Source: Litoribaculum gwangyangense
GTDB lineage: Bacteria; Bacteroidota; Bacteroidia; Flavobacteriales; Flavobacteriaceae
Direction: 5' to 3'
Assembly (NCBI RefSeq): GCF_039543505.1
Contig: NZ_BAABJW010000002.1
Span: 434,001-498,000, forward strand
DNA: 64,000 bases
The translations under genes and the position numbers were made by a program. Positions 1 through 9,493 of the stretch are shown piece by piece. Position 1 is the first letter of the stretch, and each line of letters begins with the position of its first letter. The notes under the pieces are model-generated. The model was not told the origin of the DNA. It saw only the letters and a list, made by a program, of their open reading frames with translations, and made no database searches.

Positions 1-1906
1 CAGGGTTGTTAACATTACTACCGAAGGTAATAACATTAAACACTTGTGATGTAGATTGACATGGTGCAACAGCCGTATTATTAACATAATAAGTACCTGT
101 GCTATTCACAGTTATCGATTGGGTTGTACCAATTACTGGTGTTCCAGTAGGGCTAGTAGACCAAGAATAAGAATCGTAGCCATCACCAGAGGTTAAAGTA
201 ACATTAGCTCCACAAAGCACAACTTCTTCTTCAAAAGAACAATTGAGATCTGCTAAAAAATTGGTTGCTGCTGGTGTTATTAAACACCCTGTATTTGAGC
301 TAAAACTGGGATCATCTGAAATTGCAAAGGTAGCGTTTATCGTACCATTATAAGTTACATAAGCTTGATTACTGATTATGTTTGAACAAGCATCATTTAA
401 TAAACTACAAGAAGAAACCACGGTTACTTTAAAACGTATTTCTTGTACTGGATCATTCTGTTCTACAATAGAATTATCTACACTAAAAATAAGCTCCCTA
501 GTGGCGGGATTATAACTCTGAACTGTAACTCCTGGTGGGAGTAAACCCATATCTGCAGGATAATTAAATACGATATTAGTGGGAAGAATATCTCTTATAA
601 TTAGATTTCTAGCGTCATCATTTCCGGTATTTTGAAACCCTATAACGTAATTTAACTCATCGCCAAGATCCACCAATTGATTACTAATATCATTTCCGGC
701 AGGATCCTCAACTATTTTAGTTAGCGTTATTTTTGGCTCAATAATTTCTACGGAAAAAGAGGTTACAAAAGCACCATATCCATCACTGTTAGTTGTTAAT
801 TTTAAATCTCCAGCTGTAGCATCATTAGGTAAAACCGAGTTTAAAGGATTTGGTATTTTAACATTATTTACATCTAATCCAAGAGTATTTAAACTCGCTG
901 GGTTTCTATTAGTAACATGAACTCCATTTCGAGTAATTGTTGAATTGAAAAAATTATTTGGCTGATTAATAGCATCACTGATTACCGTAAAAGAAGGAGA
1001 GGTACTAGCCTTGAATTGAAAAGAATCGCCACCTAAACCAAAATCACCTTCTAACGCAGCTACCGCAATATTGGCATTAACTGGAAGCGGTGCTGGTAAC
1101 GTTTGAAAACCCGATACAGGTATATCAAGCTGTGCTCCGTTCTGCACTCCAGCATAACCGTCAAATAAGGTTATAAATTTACTGGGTAAAATAGGACTTT
1201 CATAAATAACTACCAATGTCCATCCAGCTGAACAGCCTCCTAACCTTATGCCTCTAGTAGCTCTTAGGTTTGCAACTGTATATTCACCATCTGCATCAGG
1301 TAAGCTTTGTAATAAATTTGTAACATTCTTGTAGCAAATTATTGGTGAATCTTTAAATGAGTTTTCAACACCTGGCCCATAAAACTCATAGCCATCAAAA
1401 ATAATATCATCCTCTTCTCCAGGTGGGTCAACATTATTATCTGCTACTAAATCTATAAAACCGCCTGTTGGTAATTTAAACTTTATTTGATTCCAGTCTT
1501 CAATTCTTGGTGAGCCTTCAAATTGAACACTTCTATTGGTTGCAATCTCAGTCGGATAAACGGATGCCCAATATAATCCTGCATATAAAATCCTTTTGCA
1601 AGAATTATTAATTAACAAATCAGCACTACTTGAACTAAATATGGAAGGATCGCCACCACTAGCAACATTAACATAAACACCTTCATTATTATTATTTATA
1701 TCGGTTCCGTTATATGGGAGTGGTAAATCTTTAGCAGTAACAATATTATTTCCAATAAACAAAATATCCCCTTTTACTTTAATACTACCACCAGGTAGTC
1801 TCGGTGAAAACGGAACAGCAAGTTGAGCAAAAACTCCAGAAGTAGCTAATAAAAATAAAATTGATAAAACAAAAAGGCTTTTGTTTGTTAATGTAATTTT
1901 TTTCAT
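1..1906 (-). CDS. Large secreted surface protein with DUF11 domain (3' end outside window)
   Basis: Open from an ATG at 1906 to the window edge (over 635 codons, no stop), so the C-terminus is missing. Residues 1-27 form a clear signal peptide ending in VFAQ. The body is rich in Asn, Gly, Ser and Thr and beta-strand-like. Around residues 390-500 there is a DUF11-type repeat (LVDLGDELNYVIGFQNTG region), followed by Ig/PKD-like SprB-type sequence. Such proteins in Flavobacteriia are usually exported by the type IX secretion system and end in a sorting domain, which cannot be checked here. It lies downstream of a PorP/SprF gene on the same strand, a common pairing. The specific ligand or role is unknown; adhesin-like is an inference. 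Confidence 0.8.
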   Translation of the reverse strand, partial: MKKITLTNKSLFVLSILFLLATSGVFAQLAVPFSPRLPGGSIKVKGDILFIGNNIVTAKDLPLPYNGTDINNNNEGVYVNVASGGDPSIFSSSSADLLINNSCKRILYAGLYWASVYPTEIATNRSVQFEGSPRIEDWNQIKFKLPTGGFIDLVADNNVDPPGEEDDIIFDGYEFYGPGVENSFKDSPIICYKNVTNLLQSLPDADGEYTVANLRATRGIRLGGCSAGWTLVVIYESPILPSKFITLFDGYAGVQNGAQLDIPVSGFQTLPAPLPVNANIAVAALEGDFGLGGDSFQFKASTSPSFTVISDAINQPNNFFNSTITRNGVHVTNRNPASLNTLGLDVNNVKIPNPLNSVLPNDATAGDLKLTTNSDGYGAFVTSFSVEIIEPKITLTKIVEDPAGNDISNQLVDLGDELNYVIGFQNTGNDDARNLIIRDILPTNIVFNYPADMGLLPPGVTVQSYNPATRELIFSVDNSIVEQNDPVQEIRFKVTVVSSCSLLNDACSNIISNQAYVTYNGTINATFAISDDPSFSSNTGCLITPAATNFLADLNCSFEEEVVLCGANVTLTSGDGYDSYSWSTSPTGTPVIGTTQSITVNSTGTYYVNNTAVAPCQSTSQVFNVITFGSNVNNP

Positions 1907-2316
1907 AAGCAAGTTATTCATTAAGTTTTACTGATTTGGGACTCACGTAAAATCATTTTCGATTAAAAACAAGTATTCGTAAAAATAATATTACAATTCA
2001 TTTTTTTTATCTAAAATAAATGTTTTTTAACGGCATAAATATCGTGAATTTATTTCTAACAATCACAAAAGGACATGATAAATTATGCATTTTATCGATG
2101 AATAGCAACATTAAATCCGATATTATATGTTTTTTTGAAGTAATAATATTACAAAATGTATATTGTCATTTATAATTGACATTATTTTATAATATCTAAT
2201 ATAGATCGATCAAAAGTAGTTTGTTATGTAAAAGCAGATTAAAACCTTATAATTGTATATTTATTTAATAAAAGAAATGGGTTTTCATTGAAGAAAAATA
2301 ATTTATAACAAAAGTG
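1907..2316. other. Non-coding AT-rich gap of 410 bp
   Basis: No ORF of note lies here. On the minus strand a TAnnTTTG-type -7 element (TACTTTTG) occurs at 2211-2218, with no convincing -33 TTG, so it is only a possible promoter with a leader of about 300 nt for the surface-protein gene. No hairpin terminator was recognised after the PorP/SprF gene. Confidence 0.4.
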
Positions 2317-4917
2317 TTAATTTTCAATTTTCACAATGGTCATTTTACTACTATAAGGCTCATTTCCTTTTGATTGCATCAATCTGGTAGCTGTTTGAAC
2401 ATCATCAACTTTTTGACTATAAATATAGTATTTATTGGTGTTTACATCGAAGAAGAAATCAATGTCCTTTTCTCCTGCCGATATCACTTTTGTTAAGAAA
2501 TCATCTCTTTTTGAAATCTCATCATGAACAGCCAATACCAGATAATATCCATCTTCGGTATTTGTTATATTCTTAACAATCTCAATGTTATTGCTACGCT
2601 CCTCACCAAAGTCAAAATCATCAACTTCCAAAGGTATAGAACTCGCTTGGGTGTTCTGTTTTATTACGTTCAGTGCAGATCGATCTTTGTTATATCTAAC
2701 TTCCTCATTATCATATGCAGCACGCTTAATACGACGTTTCCTTTCGAACTCCGTAGCTTCTTTTATGTCTTCCAAGGAAGTTAATAAACTCTCTTTAGTT
2801 CGTAAAGCTTGTGCTTGTTCCGTTTTTAAATTTTGAATAGCATCTAAATAGTAAGCATTCACTTCTTCTTCCTCACTAGGAACGGTTTTTAGTCGTTCAT
2901 TATATAATCTTTCTAACTCAGAAATCTTATCATTTTGTGTTTTGATAATATCATCAATCTCAATTTTTAATGACTCTAAAGCAGCATTTTCTGCAGATAT
3001 ACTTTTAAATGCTTTAGGGGTCTTATAAATACCTTGCTCACTTAAATCGTTCTCTTCTTTTAAATCATCTAAATCTTGCTGTCTGTTATCAACGGTTTCC
3101 TGTAAACGCTTTAATAGGTCTTGCTGTTCAATTCTAGAATTTTCGGTTAATTTCGTCAGACTTTGCATGGCTAAGGCTTCTCTGTCTCTGGCAATAGGCA
3201 CCATTACCCCTTCCAATTGTACCGTATCCATTTTTTGTTGTGCCTGTAAGCGTTCTTTTTCTAACCTTGCTTGTTCTTGGGTTTCTGCAATGGCCTGCTC
3301 TTTTTCAAGTCGCTTTTCTTCTGCTATTTTTGCTTGCTCTAGCTCTAATGCCATTCTAGTTTGTTCTTCCGCCAATTCTTTTGCTTTGGCTTTTTCTTCG
3401 GCTTTCTTTTCAGCTTCCAATCTGGCTTGTTCTTGCTCTTGAGCCACTCTTGATTGTTCTTCGATTAATCGTATTGCTTCTGCATCTTCCTTAGCTTTGT
3501 TCTCAGCAGCTAATTTCTCCTTTTCATTTCTTGCTTGTACATCGGCCAATTCTTTTGCTTTGGCTTCTTCTTGGGCTTTCTTTTCAGCTTCCAATCTGGT
3601 TTCTTCTTGCTCTAGAGCTATTCTTGATTGTTCTTCAATTAACCGTTTTGCCTGTGCTTCTTCCTTAGCTTTGTTCTCAGCAGCTAATTTCTCCTGTTCA
3701 ATTCTTGCTCGTTCCTCAACCAAGGCTTTCTCATTTTTCTCTTCCTCAATTTTTTTGGCTTCTTCTTTTGCTTTTTCTTCGGCCTCCAATTTGGCTTGTT
3801 GTTGTTCCGTAGCTAAGCGTTTTGCTTCCGATTCTTGTTGTGCTATTCTAGTCTGTTCATCAGTATTAATCTGTTTTACACCCCTATCATTTACCTTTGA
3901 ATTGGTTTTTGTCCTATTGACAGGTTTTTTATTAAGAACTTTTCGTTTAGATTTTCTTTCTTGAATTACGAAAGCTTCTTCATCATCATCACCACTATAT
4001 CTATATCGTTCTGTGTTATTAAATTTATATGCTAAAGTTATCTCATGGGAATTACCAAAACTTGATAAATCTCCTATGGCTTTTTCAAAATTATATTCCA
4101 TAGCAATTTGGCTAGTAATATTTAACCCAATACCTCCAGAAACTCCATATAAACTATTGTATCCTGCTTGTGCCCAAATGCCCTTTGGAACCATTAACAT
4201 TACTAATCCAGAAACAACCGTTTGTTCTTTTTTGAATTCTGAACGTACTAAACCCGTAAATTTACTTTCATCAAAAAATCCTCTACTATTCATATATCCC
4301 GTATACATTATATGCCCCTGTAAACTTTGTTCGGGATTTTCGTCAATAAGTGTTGAATTAGTTAAATTATAAGTTGCCAAATTGTTGATGGAAACACCAA
4401 AATCGAAAAATTCGGTTCCATAATTAATACCTGGATTTATGGTCAGTATACTATTGGATGGTAAGTTTTGTAAAGATGGATCTGGAAAATTTGTAATCAC
4501 ATTACCTTCATTAATACCACTATTATAGAAGCTTAAGTTAGTACCAAAAGTTAAGTTTTTATCTGAATCAATCGTTACGTTATAAGCAAAGTTACCTGTG
4601 CCTCCAAACGTAGTTAATACCCCATAGTTTTGTTGAAACAACCCAATCCCTATCCCTATGTTCTCTCTAAATCTTCCAGAATAACTGAATAAATAGGTTT
4701 GTGGCGCATTATCAAACTGAACCCATTCCCTTTTATTGGTAAAAGTTATGTATTTATTTTGCTCTCTTACAAAACTAAAAGTCGGGTTAATGGCATATCT
4801 ATTAAATTTTAGTGAATTTCTAACAGGCAGGTTCAATGCAACGACACCATCTTCTTGCGCATGGAATTGTTGAATGGTTATGAAAAATAAAACTATATAA
4901 AGTAGTTGTTTTTGCAT
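2317..4917 (-). CDS. PorP/SprF family membrane protein fused to long coiled coil
   Basis: 866 residues. Residues 1-20 are a signal peptide and about 25-302 match the PorP/SprF outer-membrane barrel family of the type IX secretion/gliding machinery. Family members are normally about 300-350 residues, so more than 500 residues are extra. About 340-570 is a Lys/Glu/Ala/Gln-rich coiled coil built from 58-residue repeats, about 580-760 is further charged helix, and the last 75 residues (from about 790) look like a small globular SPOR-like domain. The start lies one base after the stop of the upstream type B sorting-domain gene (4919), so they are probably cotranscribed. SprF-type proteins help export or anchor a partner adhesin; the coiled coil may reach across the periplasm (inference). 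Confidence 0.8.
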   Translation of the reverse strand: MQKQLLYIVLFFITIQQFHAQEDGVVALNLPVRNSLKFNRYAINPTFSFVREQNKYITFTNKREWVQFDNAPQTYLFSYSGRFRENIGIGIGLFQQNYGVLTTFGGTGNFAYNVTIDSDKNLTFGTNLSFYNSGINEGNVITNFPDPSLQNLPSNSILTINPGINYGTEFFDFGVSINNLATYNLTNSTLIDENPEQSLQGHIMYTGYMNSRGFFDESKFTGLVRSEFKKEQTVVSGLVMLMVPKGIWAQAGYNSLYGVSGGIGLNITSQIAMEYNFEKAIGDLSSFGNSHEITLAYKFNNTERYRYSGDDDEEAFVIQERKSKRKVLNKKPVNRTKTNSKVNDRGVKQINTDEQTRIAQQESEAKRLATEQQQAKLEAEEKAKEEAKKIEEEKNEKALVEERARIEQEKLAAENKAKEEAQAKRLIEEQSRIALEQEETRLEAEKKAQEEAKAKELADVQARNEKEKLAAENKAKEDAEAIRLIEEQSRVAQEQEQARLEAEKKAEEKAKAKELAEEQTRMALELEQAKIAEEKRLEKEQAIAETQEQARLEKERLQAQQKMDTVQLEGVMVPIARDREALAMQSLTKLTENSRIEQQDLLKRLQETVDNRQQDLDDLKEENDLSEQGIYKTPKAFKSISAENAALESLKIEIDDIIKTQNDKISELERLYNERLKTVPSEEEEVNAYYLDAIQNLKTEQAQALRTKESLLTSLEDIKEATEFERKRRIKRAAYDNEEVRYNKDRSALNVIKQNTQASSIPLEVDDFDFGEERSNNIEIVKNITNTEDGYYLVLAVHDEISKRDDFLTKVISAGEKDIDFFFDVNTNKYYIYSQKVDDVQTATRLMQSKGNEPYSSKMTIVKIEN
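3368..3715. repeat. Tandem 174-bp (58-codon) repeat inside the PorP/SprF gene
   Basis: Two adjacent units offset by exactly 174 bp. A 30-bp segment beginning ttagctttgttctcagcag occurs identically at 3491-3520 and 3665-3694, and the gccaattcttttgctttggc segment at 3371 recurs at 3545. The repeats encode the Lys/Glu-rich coiled coil and could vary in copy number by recombination. Confidence 0.8.
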
Positions 4918-4918
4918 A

Positions 4919-6358
4919 TTATTTTACCACTGTTATGGATCCCTTTTTTATTTGATTGTTGGCCGATTTAATGATGTAATAATAAATGGGATTTACGCTT
5001 ACAAAATCGATTTGATTTTCTGGCCAATTATTTTGATAATTGTTTGTTTGAAGTACTATTTTGCCTTGTGGGGTAAGAATCGTCACTTCAGCATTGGCAC
5101 CATTTACATATTCTTGGGGTATTACCCAAGTGTCGTTTATACCATCGCCGTTTGGACTTATTAAATTTGGGATATTAGCGACATCTGGAAAAGGCTCTCT
5201 AATTGAAAATACATATTCAGTAGATGCGATACAACCACTTGTTTGGGAAACCACCACTTTATAATTACCAATTTGAGACGCCTCATAACTATTGGTGTTA
5301 GCTCCAGAGATAACAACATCATCAAAATACCAAACAAATTGCGGGTTTTGGGCATCCGTAGTAACCGTGGCGGTTAAAGTTTCTCCTTCGTTTAGACTAT
5401 TGAATTCGGGAACATCAATACTGCTAGTAAACCCATTGTTTTCAAGGTTTATAGATGCACTTGTTGAACAATTTCCTAAATTAATATTCACAGAATAATT
5501 TCCTGGTTGATTGGTTTCATACATTTGACCTGTAGCTCCAGATATAATATTTCCATCTTTATACCACTGATAGCTTATACCGTTAATAGCACTTAGAGTC
5601 GTTGCTCCTTGACTCGAACAATAGGGATTCCCTAAACTTGAACTAATTTCAGAAGTTGAACTGGTACTTGATTCACTTACAGTTACTCGGTTTGAATATG
5701 AGTTAGATGTACAAGTTCCGTAGTTGGTCTCAACAAAATAGGTTCCGGGTTGATTAACCGATAATGTTTCTCCTGAAGCCACAAAAACAGAAGTTGTTGG
5801 TCCTGTTTCTCGATACCAATTAAAAGTTAAAGATGGATATTGTAACGGTGAATCATTTGTAGCTCCGCCAGGATTATCAATGGTTAATAAATAACTTCCA
5901 CCTGAACAGTAAACTCCGGTAGAAATTAAATTATTTATTGAGAAAGGAGTGTCTTGTATTTTATAATAGGCCGCGAAAGCATTGGAGGGAGTGCTACTGG
6001 ACGCTGGACTGGTACTTTTTATTCTCAACCTGTAAGCCTCTCCCGCAATGGTTGTAGGCACGGCAAAATTCAAAGTTGCTGGAGATGTAGTAATAAGGCC
6101 TTGAGCAGAAGTGTATATGATGGTTGGGTTCGTAAAACTTCCCGTATCATCTGATAATTCTACAATAAACTGGTTTGTTGATGTTATTGCTGTTTCTGGA
6201 GAAAACGTAAACGTAACATTATAAGAGTTGAAAGAAGGACTGGCACATGCTTGTGTAAAACCCAAGGAAGGTTTACTGATTACTACTTGTGCATTTATTT
6301 TTGCTCCAAATGAAAAAAGTAAAACAACAACAATTTTATAAATATTAAAGTTTCTCAT
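4919..6358 (-). CDS. Type IX secreted protein with gliding-motility-type C-terminal sorting domain
   Basis: 479 residues. Signal peptide at 1-23 (ends INAQ). The middle carries several Cys-containing Ig/PKD-like beta domains (about 150-225, 235-305, 315-385), each with the YxWYxDG-like core and a GTYFVE/GNYSV edge strand. The last 90 residues contain the SPNGDGINDTW motif and end IKKGSITVVK, the hallmark of the type B (gliding motility-associated, CHU_C) sorting domain recognised by the type IX secretion system. The adjacent PorP/SprF gene starts one base beyond the stop, which fits the usual pairing of type B substrates with a dedicated PorP/SprF protein. The ligand is unknown. Confidence 0.88.
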   Translation of the reverse strand: MRNFNIYKIVVVLLFSFGAKINAQVVISKPSLGFTQACASPSFNSYNVTFTFSPETAITSTNQFIVELSDDTGSFTNPTIIYTSAQGLITTSPATLNFAVPTTIAGEAYRLRIKSTSPASSSTPSNAFAAYYKIQDTPFSINNLISTGVYCSGGSYLLTIDNPGGATNDSPLQYPSLTFNWYRETGPTTSVFVASGETLSVNQPGTYFVETNYGTCTSNSYSNRVTVSESSTSSTSEISSSLGNPYCSSQGATTLSAINGISYQWYKDGNIISGATGQMYETNQPGNYSVNINLGNCSTSASINLENNGFTSSIDVPEFNSLNEGETLTATVTTDAQNPQFVWYFDDVVISGANTNSYEASQIGNYKVVVSQTSGCIASTEYVFSIREPFPDVANIPNLISPNGDGINDTWVIPQEYVNGANAEVTILTPQGKIVLQTNNYQNNWPENQIDFVSVNPIYYYIIKSANNQIKKGSITVVK

Positions 6359-6524
6359 ACCAATATTATTTTAAGACAAATAATAAAACCTCGGGAAACA
6401 ATTATTTTTTATTATCGTATGTTGTTTTGAACATTATTATAATTGTAGGTTGATCATTAAAATTTCCTAATGCGATAAATGGGAATTTTAACTTGAGGCG
6501 TTTTGTTAAAACACTGAATTCATG

Positions 6525-7853
6525 TTATTTGTCTTCAATTAAATCTACATCTACTTCATTTGATGCAATTATTTTATTAATTCTTAATCTGTAATCTGGC
6601 AGTTTTTCGTTTTTTATATCTATAAATGTTTCAGTATTGTCACTCTTGGAGTAAACATTAAAGAATGCACTGTTACCATACCAATTTTCTAAATCATCAT
6701 TATTAGAATTATTTTCAACAAAAATATTTCCATTGCAACTATGGAAATACATATCAGTAAAAGCAATTTCCTCTAAATTATTCTGATTTATTTGGATGCC
6801 ATCATTTAAAACAACAGCAGGATTAAAACCAGAAATGACACTTTTATCCATTTCTAGCTTGGCATTTTGTCCAATATAAACCGCCTCTTTTACAAGATTC
6901 ATTTTAATGTCAGCCTCTAAGTTTTCGCTATCGTTGATAAAAGTTAAATTTTGTGCTTTAACATAAGTGTTCTTTTTGGAAAAATCGAATTCTCCTTTGT
7001 TGTCAAAAGACTTAATTTCTATACATTTTGATCCATAATCACTTGAAAGATAAGGAGATCTAATAGCCAACGAATTTTTTATATTGGATCTCGTTCCATA
7101 GTTAAATTTAAAATCACTCCCGTTGGATTTAAAAGAAACAGCTTTTGTTAGATTTATATTCCCTCCCCAAATAGAATACGAATCCCCGGCAGAATGACTT
7201 ACCATAATGTTTTCAATAGTAGTCCCAGAGCCTACACTAGCTAATAATAATCCATTAAAATAGAGTTCTCTACTTATTCTTTTACCTGCATATTCAATCC
7301 TTACAAATTTTAGTGTTCCAGAATTACTAGTATCATTATTACCACCATAATTTGTATTGGCATAATTAACTCCTGTTAAATTTGGGTAATATGAAGCTGC
7401 TGACCCAGAACCAAATCTATTGATTGGTGCATCCCCAAGAATAATTATACCTCCCCAATCTCCTGGTCGCTTTACACTCTTATTTGATGTAAAAATAATA
7501 GGATCTGTTACAGTGCCTTCGGCTACAATTTTAGCGCCCTTTGAAATAGTAAGTGACGCCTTGGATGCATAGTCACCTAAGACAACCGTTCCTGGTTCAA
7601 TGGTAAGTGTCGCATTGTTAGTAACAAAAACACTACCTAATAACAAATAAACATCCCTTTTTGTGAGTTTGGTGTCTTGAGTAATATTACCTGTTAATAT
7701 TTGTGTTGGCTCACCATAATCCTTTTGGTTAGGTTTGAAATCGGTCCAATTCCGCAACCAATTATTAGATCCAATGATTCCTTTCTCTTGTTGAGAATAA
7801 ACATTCCCAATAATTAATAGAAATAAACACATAATTTGGGCTAAGCTTTTCAT
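6525..7853 (-). CDS. Exported protein, probable beta-helix fold
   Basis: 442 residues from the ATG at 7853. A longer frame opens at 7925, but the 7853 start gives a clean signal peptide (ends NVYSQ) and a well-formed promoter sits at 7905-7935, so the longer start would lie upstream of the transcript. The sequence has ITQDTKLTKRDVYLL..VFVTNNATLTIEPGTVV, a pattern seen in Bacteroidota surface proteins with right-handed beta-helix-like repeats ('rvyllkg.v.v.gatLtIepGtvi'). No type IX sorting domain is visible at the C-terminus (ends DLIEDK). The gene stands alone between two promoters. Function is not known. Confidence 0.72.
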   Translation of the reverse strand: MKSLAQIMCLFLLIIGNVYSQQEKGIIGSNNWLRNWTDFKPNQKDYGEPTQILTGNITQDTKLTKRDVYLLLGSVFVTNNATLTIEPGTVVLGDYASKASLTISKGAKIVAEGTVTDPIIFTSNKSVKRPGDWGGIIILGDAPINRFGSGSAASYYPNLTGVNYANTNYGGNNDTSNSGTLKFVRIEYAGKRISRELYFNGLLLASVGSGTTIENIMVSHSAGDSYSIWGGNINLTKAVSFKSNGSDFKFNYGTRSNIKNSLAIRSPYLSSDYGSKCIEIKSFDNKGEFDFSKKNTYVKAQNLTFINDSENLEADIKMNLVKEAVYIGQNAKLEMDKSVISGFNPAVVLNDGIQINQNNLEEIAFTDMYFHSCNGNIFVENNSNNDDLENWYGNSAFFNVYSKSDNTETFIDIKNEKLPDYRLRINKIIASNEVDVDLIEDK

Positions 7854-7904
7854 AATTAAAAATTTATTATTTGGGGCTAACAAGATTTTCTTGAAATTAT
7901 AGTC

Positions 7905-7935
7905 CAAAAATAGAAAAAAATCCATGAAATACCAA
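7905..7935 (-). promoter_or_regulatory. Promoter, TTG-N20-TAnnTTTG type
   Basis: Read on the minus strand: TTG (7933-7935), 20-bp spacer, TATTTTTG (7905-7912). This fits the Bacteroidota housekeeping promoter. It implies transcription from about 7900 and supports the 7853 start of the exported protein gene. Confidence 0.6.
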
Positions 7936-8031
7936 TTTTTTCGTTAAAATGCACAATTTTTATTATTTTTTATTATCAAAAATCGATGAAATGCATGAAT
8001 TTGAAATTTTAAACCGTGAAAATATTTTAAT

Positions 8032-8059
8032 AAAAAAGGAGTATTCAAATGAATACTCC
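8032..8059 (-). terminator. Rho-independent terminator
   Basis: GGAGTATTC / GAATACTCC arms (8038-8046 and 8051-8059) with a 4-nt loop, followed on the minus strand by a run of six T (8032-8037). It lies 35 bp after the stop of the gene at 8094-8540. Confidence 0.8.
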
Positions 8060-8093
8060 CGTTAATTAAATAAAAATTTAATATGAAAATAGT

Positions 8094-8540
8094 TTAGTGA
8101 AATTCACTATACTCATGTAATGATCTCATTATTTCTTCATAAAATAAAATTGCAGACACTAATTTACTGGTATCTGAATACGGTAATATTTTATTTTGAA
8201 ATTCAGTGGTAGCTTTTATGTAATCGTCCGTTGCCTCAAATTGGTTATCTAAAACTTTCCTATTATCATTATCATTTGGTATCCCTAAAGTGGTCATTGT
8301 AACACCTGGCTTGGTTGCAAAAGCTATATAAGGTAATGTTTTAACAAGGCTTTCAATGCGCTCTATATATAGACCCAATAATTGCCCCTTTTGCATACTC
8401 TCTAATTCTTCCTTATTATGGTACTTTTTTATAGCTACTTTTTCACTGATAATACTTTTTGCCTCATTCTTTTTTTGAGCAAAACCGATACTTGCCATCA
8501 TAAAAAAGCCAAAACTGAATATAATAATCTTCATTTTCAT
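8094..8540 (-). CDS. Small exported protein, function unknown
   Basis: 148 residues. Signal peptide at 1-21 (MKMKIIIFSFGFFMMASIGFA), then a charged, helical mature part of about 125 residues. No family was recognised. The gene has its own promoter (8566-8595) and terminator (8032-8059), so it is a single-gene transcript. It is the first chromosomal gene beyond the left boundary of the island; before insertion it would have been the neighbour downstream of mnmE, on the same strand. Confidence 0.65.
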   Translation of the reverse strand: MKMKIIIFSFGFFMMASIGFAQKKNEAKSIISEKVAIKKYHNKEELESMQKGQLLGLYIERIESLVKTLPYIAFATKPGVTMTTLGIPNDNDNRKVLDNQFEATDDYIKATTEFQNKILPYSDTSKLVSAILFYEEIMRSLHEYSEFH

Positions 8541-8565
8541 GTTTAAGATTTAAGGGATTAAAGTA

Positions 8566-8595
8566 CAAATCTATGTAATTAATCGTAAAAAGCAA
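8566..8595 (-). promoter_or_regulatory. Promoter, TTG-N19-TAnnTTTG type
   Basis: Minus strand: TTG (8593-8595), 19-bp spacer, TAGATTTG (8566-8573), about 25 bp upstream of the ATG at 8540. A good match to the Bacteroidota consensus. Confidence 0.65.
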
Positions 8596-8667
8596 GCGTT
8601 TTATCGATTTTTTTAATGAATTTTTATTTATACGTAGATTATTCTATTAAGAATAAAACAAAAACAC

Positions 8668-8678
8668 TACTTCCCGAT
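8668..8678. repeat. Distal attachment-site core of the island
   Basis: TACTTCCCGAT, identical to 43099-43109. Reading on, GCA here corresponds to ACA in mnmE, giving 13 of 14 matches. It is followed outward by chromosomal sequence with an AT-rich hairpin (8639-8656) that may be the displaced 3' end of the mnmE transcript (inference). Confidence 0.75.
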
Positions 8679-8719
8679 GCAATATTTAACTTTTCTTTAA
8701 AATAAAGGGTTTCTCGTGT

Positions 8720-8732
8720 TTGGGCAACAAAT
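8720..8732. repeat. Subterminal repeat TTGGGCAACAAAT, left copy
   Basis: Thirteen bases identical and in the same orientation as 42960-42972 near the other island end. Both lie inside the att cores (about 42 bp and 127 bp from them). They are likely arm-type binding sites of the integrase or excisionase (inference). Confidence 0.5.
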
Positions 8733-8802
8733 AGGATACAAAAAATGCATAAAAAGAGTAAAACAAGAGCAATCATTAATAAATTCATTTACTAATATAG
8801 CA

Positions 8803-8831
8803 TAAAAAAACCGCTCGATTTGAGCGGTTTT
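8803..8831 (-). terminator. Rho-independent terminator of the DUF6266 gene
   Basis: AAAACCGCTC (8807-8816) pairs with GAGCGGTTTT (8822-8831), 5-nt loop; on the minus strand a T run follows. It lies about 20 bp past the stop at 8852. Confidence 0.85.
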
Positions 8832-8851
8832 CAAATAAAAGCACCAAGCTA

Positions 8852-9493
8852 TTAATTGGCTATCCCAGAGCCTAAATAAGTACTGTTTGATACTTGGCTA
8901 CCATCGGCAGTTATAAATGCCATAAATAGCTCTACAGTATCTCCTGCGTAGGTTGTTGGTATTGCAACAATTTGAGTTCCTACTGTTCTGTCGGCTCCAT
9001 CTGTTAAAGAAATAGATTCTTTCTTTGATGGATTGTAAACCAATAACATTGCTTTATCAGTAGCGTTGGCGTTACCTTCAGCAGAGTTATCATCCCAGTT
9101 AAACGTTACCTCTCCAGGTGTTGCAAGATCTGTAGTAGGGTTCAAAGCAGCTGATAAACCTCCCCTACTTACTAATGCGGTTGCATAATCCACCTCAAAG
9201 TCTGGTTCGACTCCTGTGATGGCATTATTTAACACATAAGACATCGCAGCATTAAATGCTGTTTTCTTCACTGCTAAAAACTTATACCCTTTTTGGATAA
9301 ATGGTTTAACAGCTTGAATAAATTCTAAAGTCACAGTAAACTTGTTTCTTTGGTTTACCTGACCTACAGTTCTTGGATTGGCTACACTTGAAGGTTTAAT
9401 TCTGATGTAGTCAATACCTTTCCAGCTTCCACCGATAATGTTTCCAACCTTACCGGAAAGCCCTCCTAAAATTCCTTGAGCAATTTTACCCAT
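8852..9493 (-). CDS. DUF6266 family protein
   Basis: 213 residues. The N-terminus MGKIAQGILGGLSGKVGNIIG and the following YIRIKPSSVANPRTVGQVNQRNKF block are characteristic of the DUF6266 family, abundant in Bacteroidota, often near mobile elements, and of unknown function. No signal peptide. The C-terminal half (about 115-213) looks like a fibronectin-type or virion-like beta domain (GEVTFNWDDN, AMLLVYNPSKKES). The NPRT..Q..QR..F segment resembles phage structural proteins, so a virion-derived role is possible but unproven. It lies just inside the distal end of the island with its own strong terminator. Confidence 0.75.
   Translation of the reverse strand: MGKIAQGILGGLSGKVGNIIGGSWKGIDYIRIKPSSVANPRTVGQVNQRNKFTVTLEFIQAVKPFIQKGYKFLAVKKTAFNAAMSYVLNNAITGVEPDFEVDYATALVSRGGLSAALNPTTDLATPGEVTFNWDDNSAEGNANATDKAMLLVYNPSKKESISLTDGADRTVGTQIVAIPTTYAGDTVELFMAFITADGSQVSNSTYLGSGIAN

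Noticed and set aside
3167..3964. Plus-strand frames opposite the coiled coil
   Set aside because: Ser/Ala/Cys-rich shadows of the Lys/Glu-rich repeat.
7854..7925. Longer N-terminus for the exported protein
   Set aside because: The -7 promoter element lies inside this extension and the signal peptide begins at 7853.
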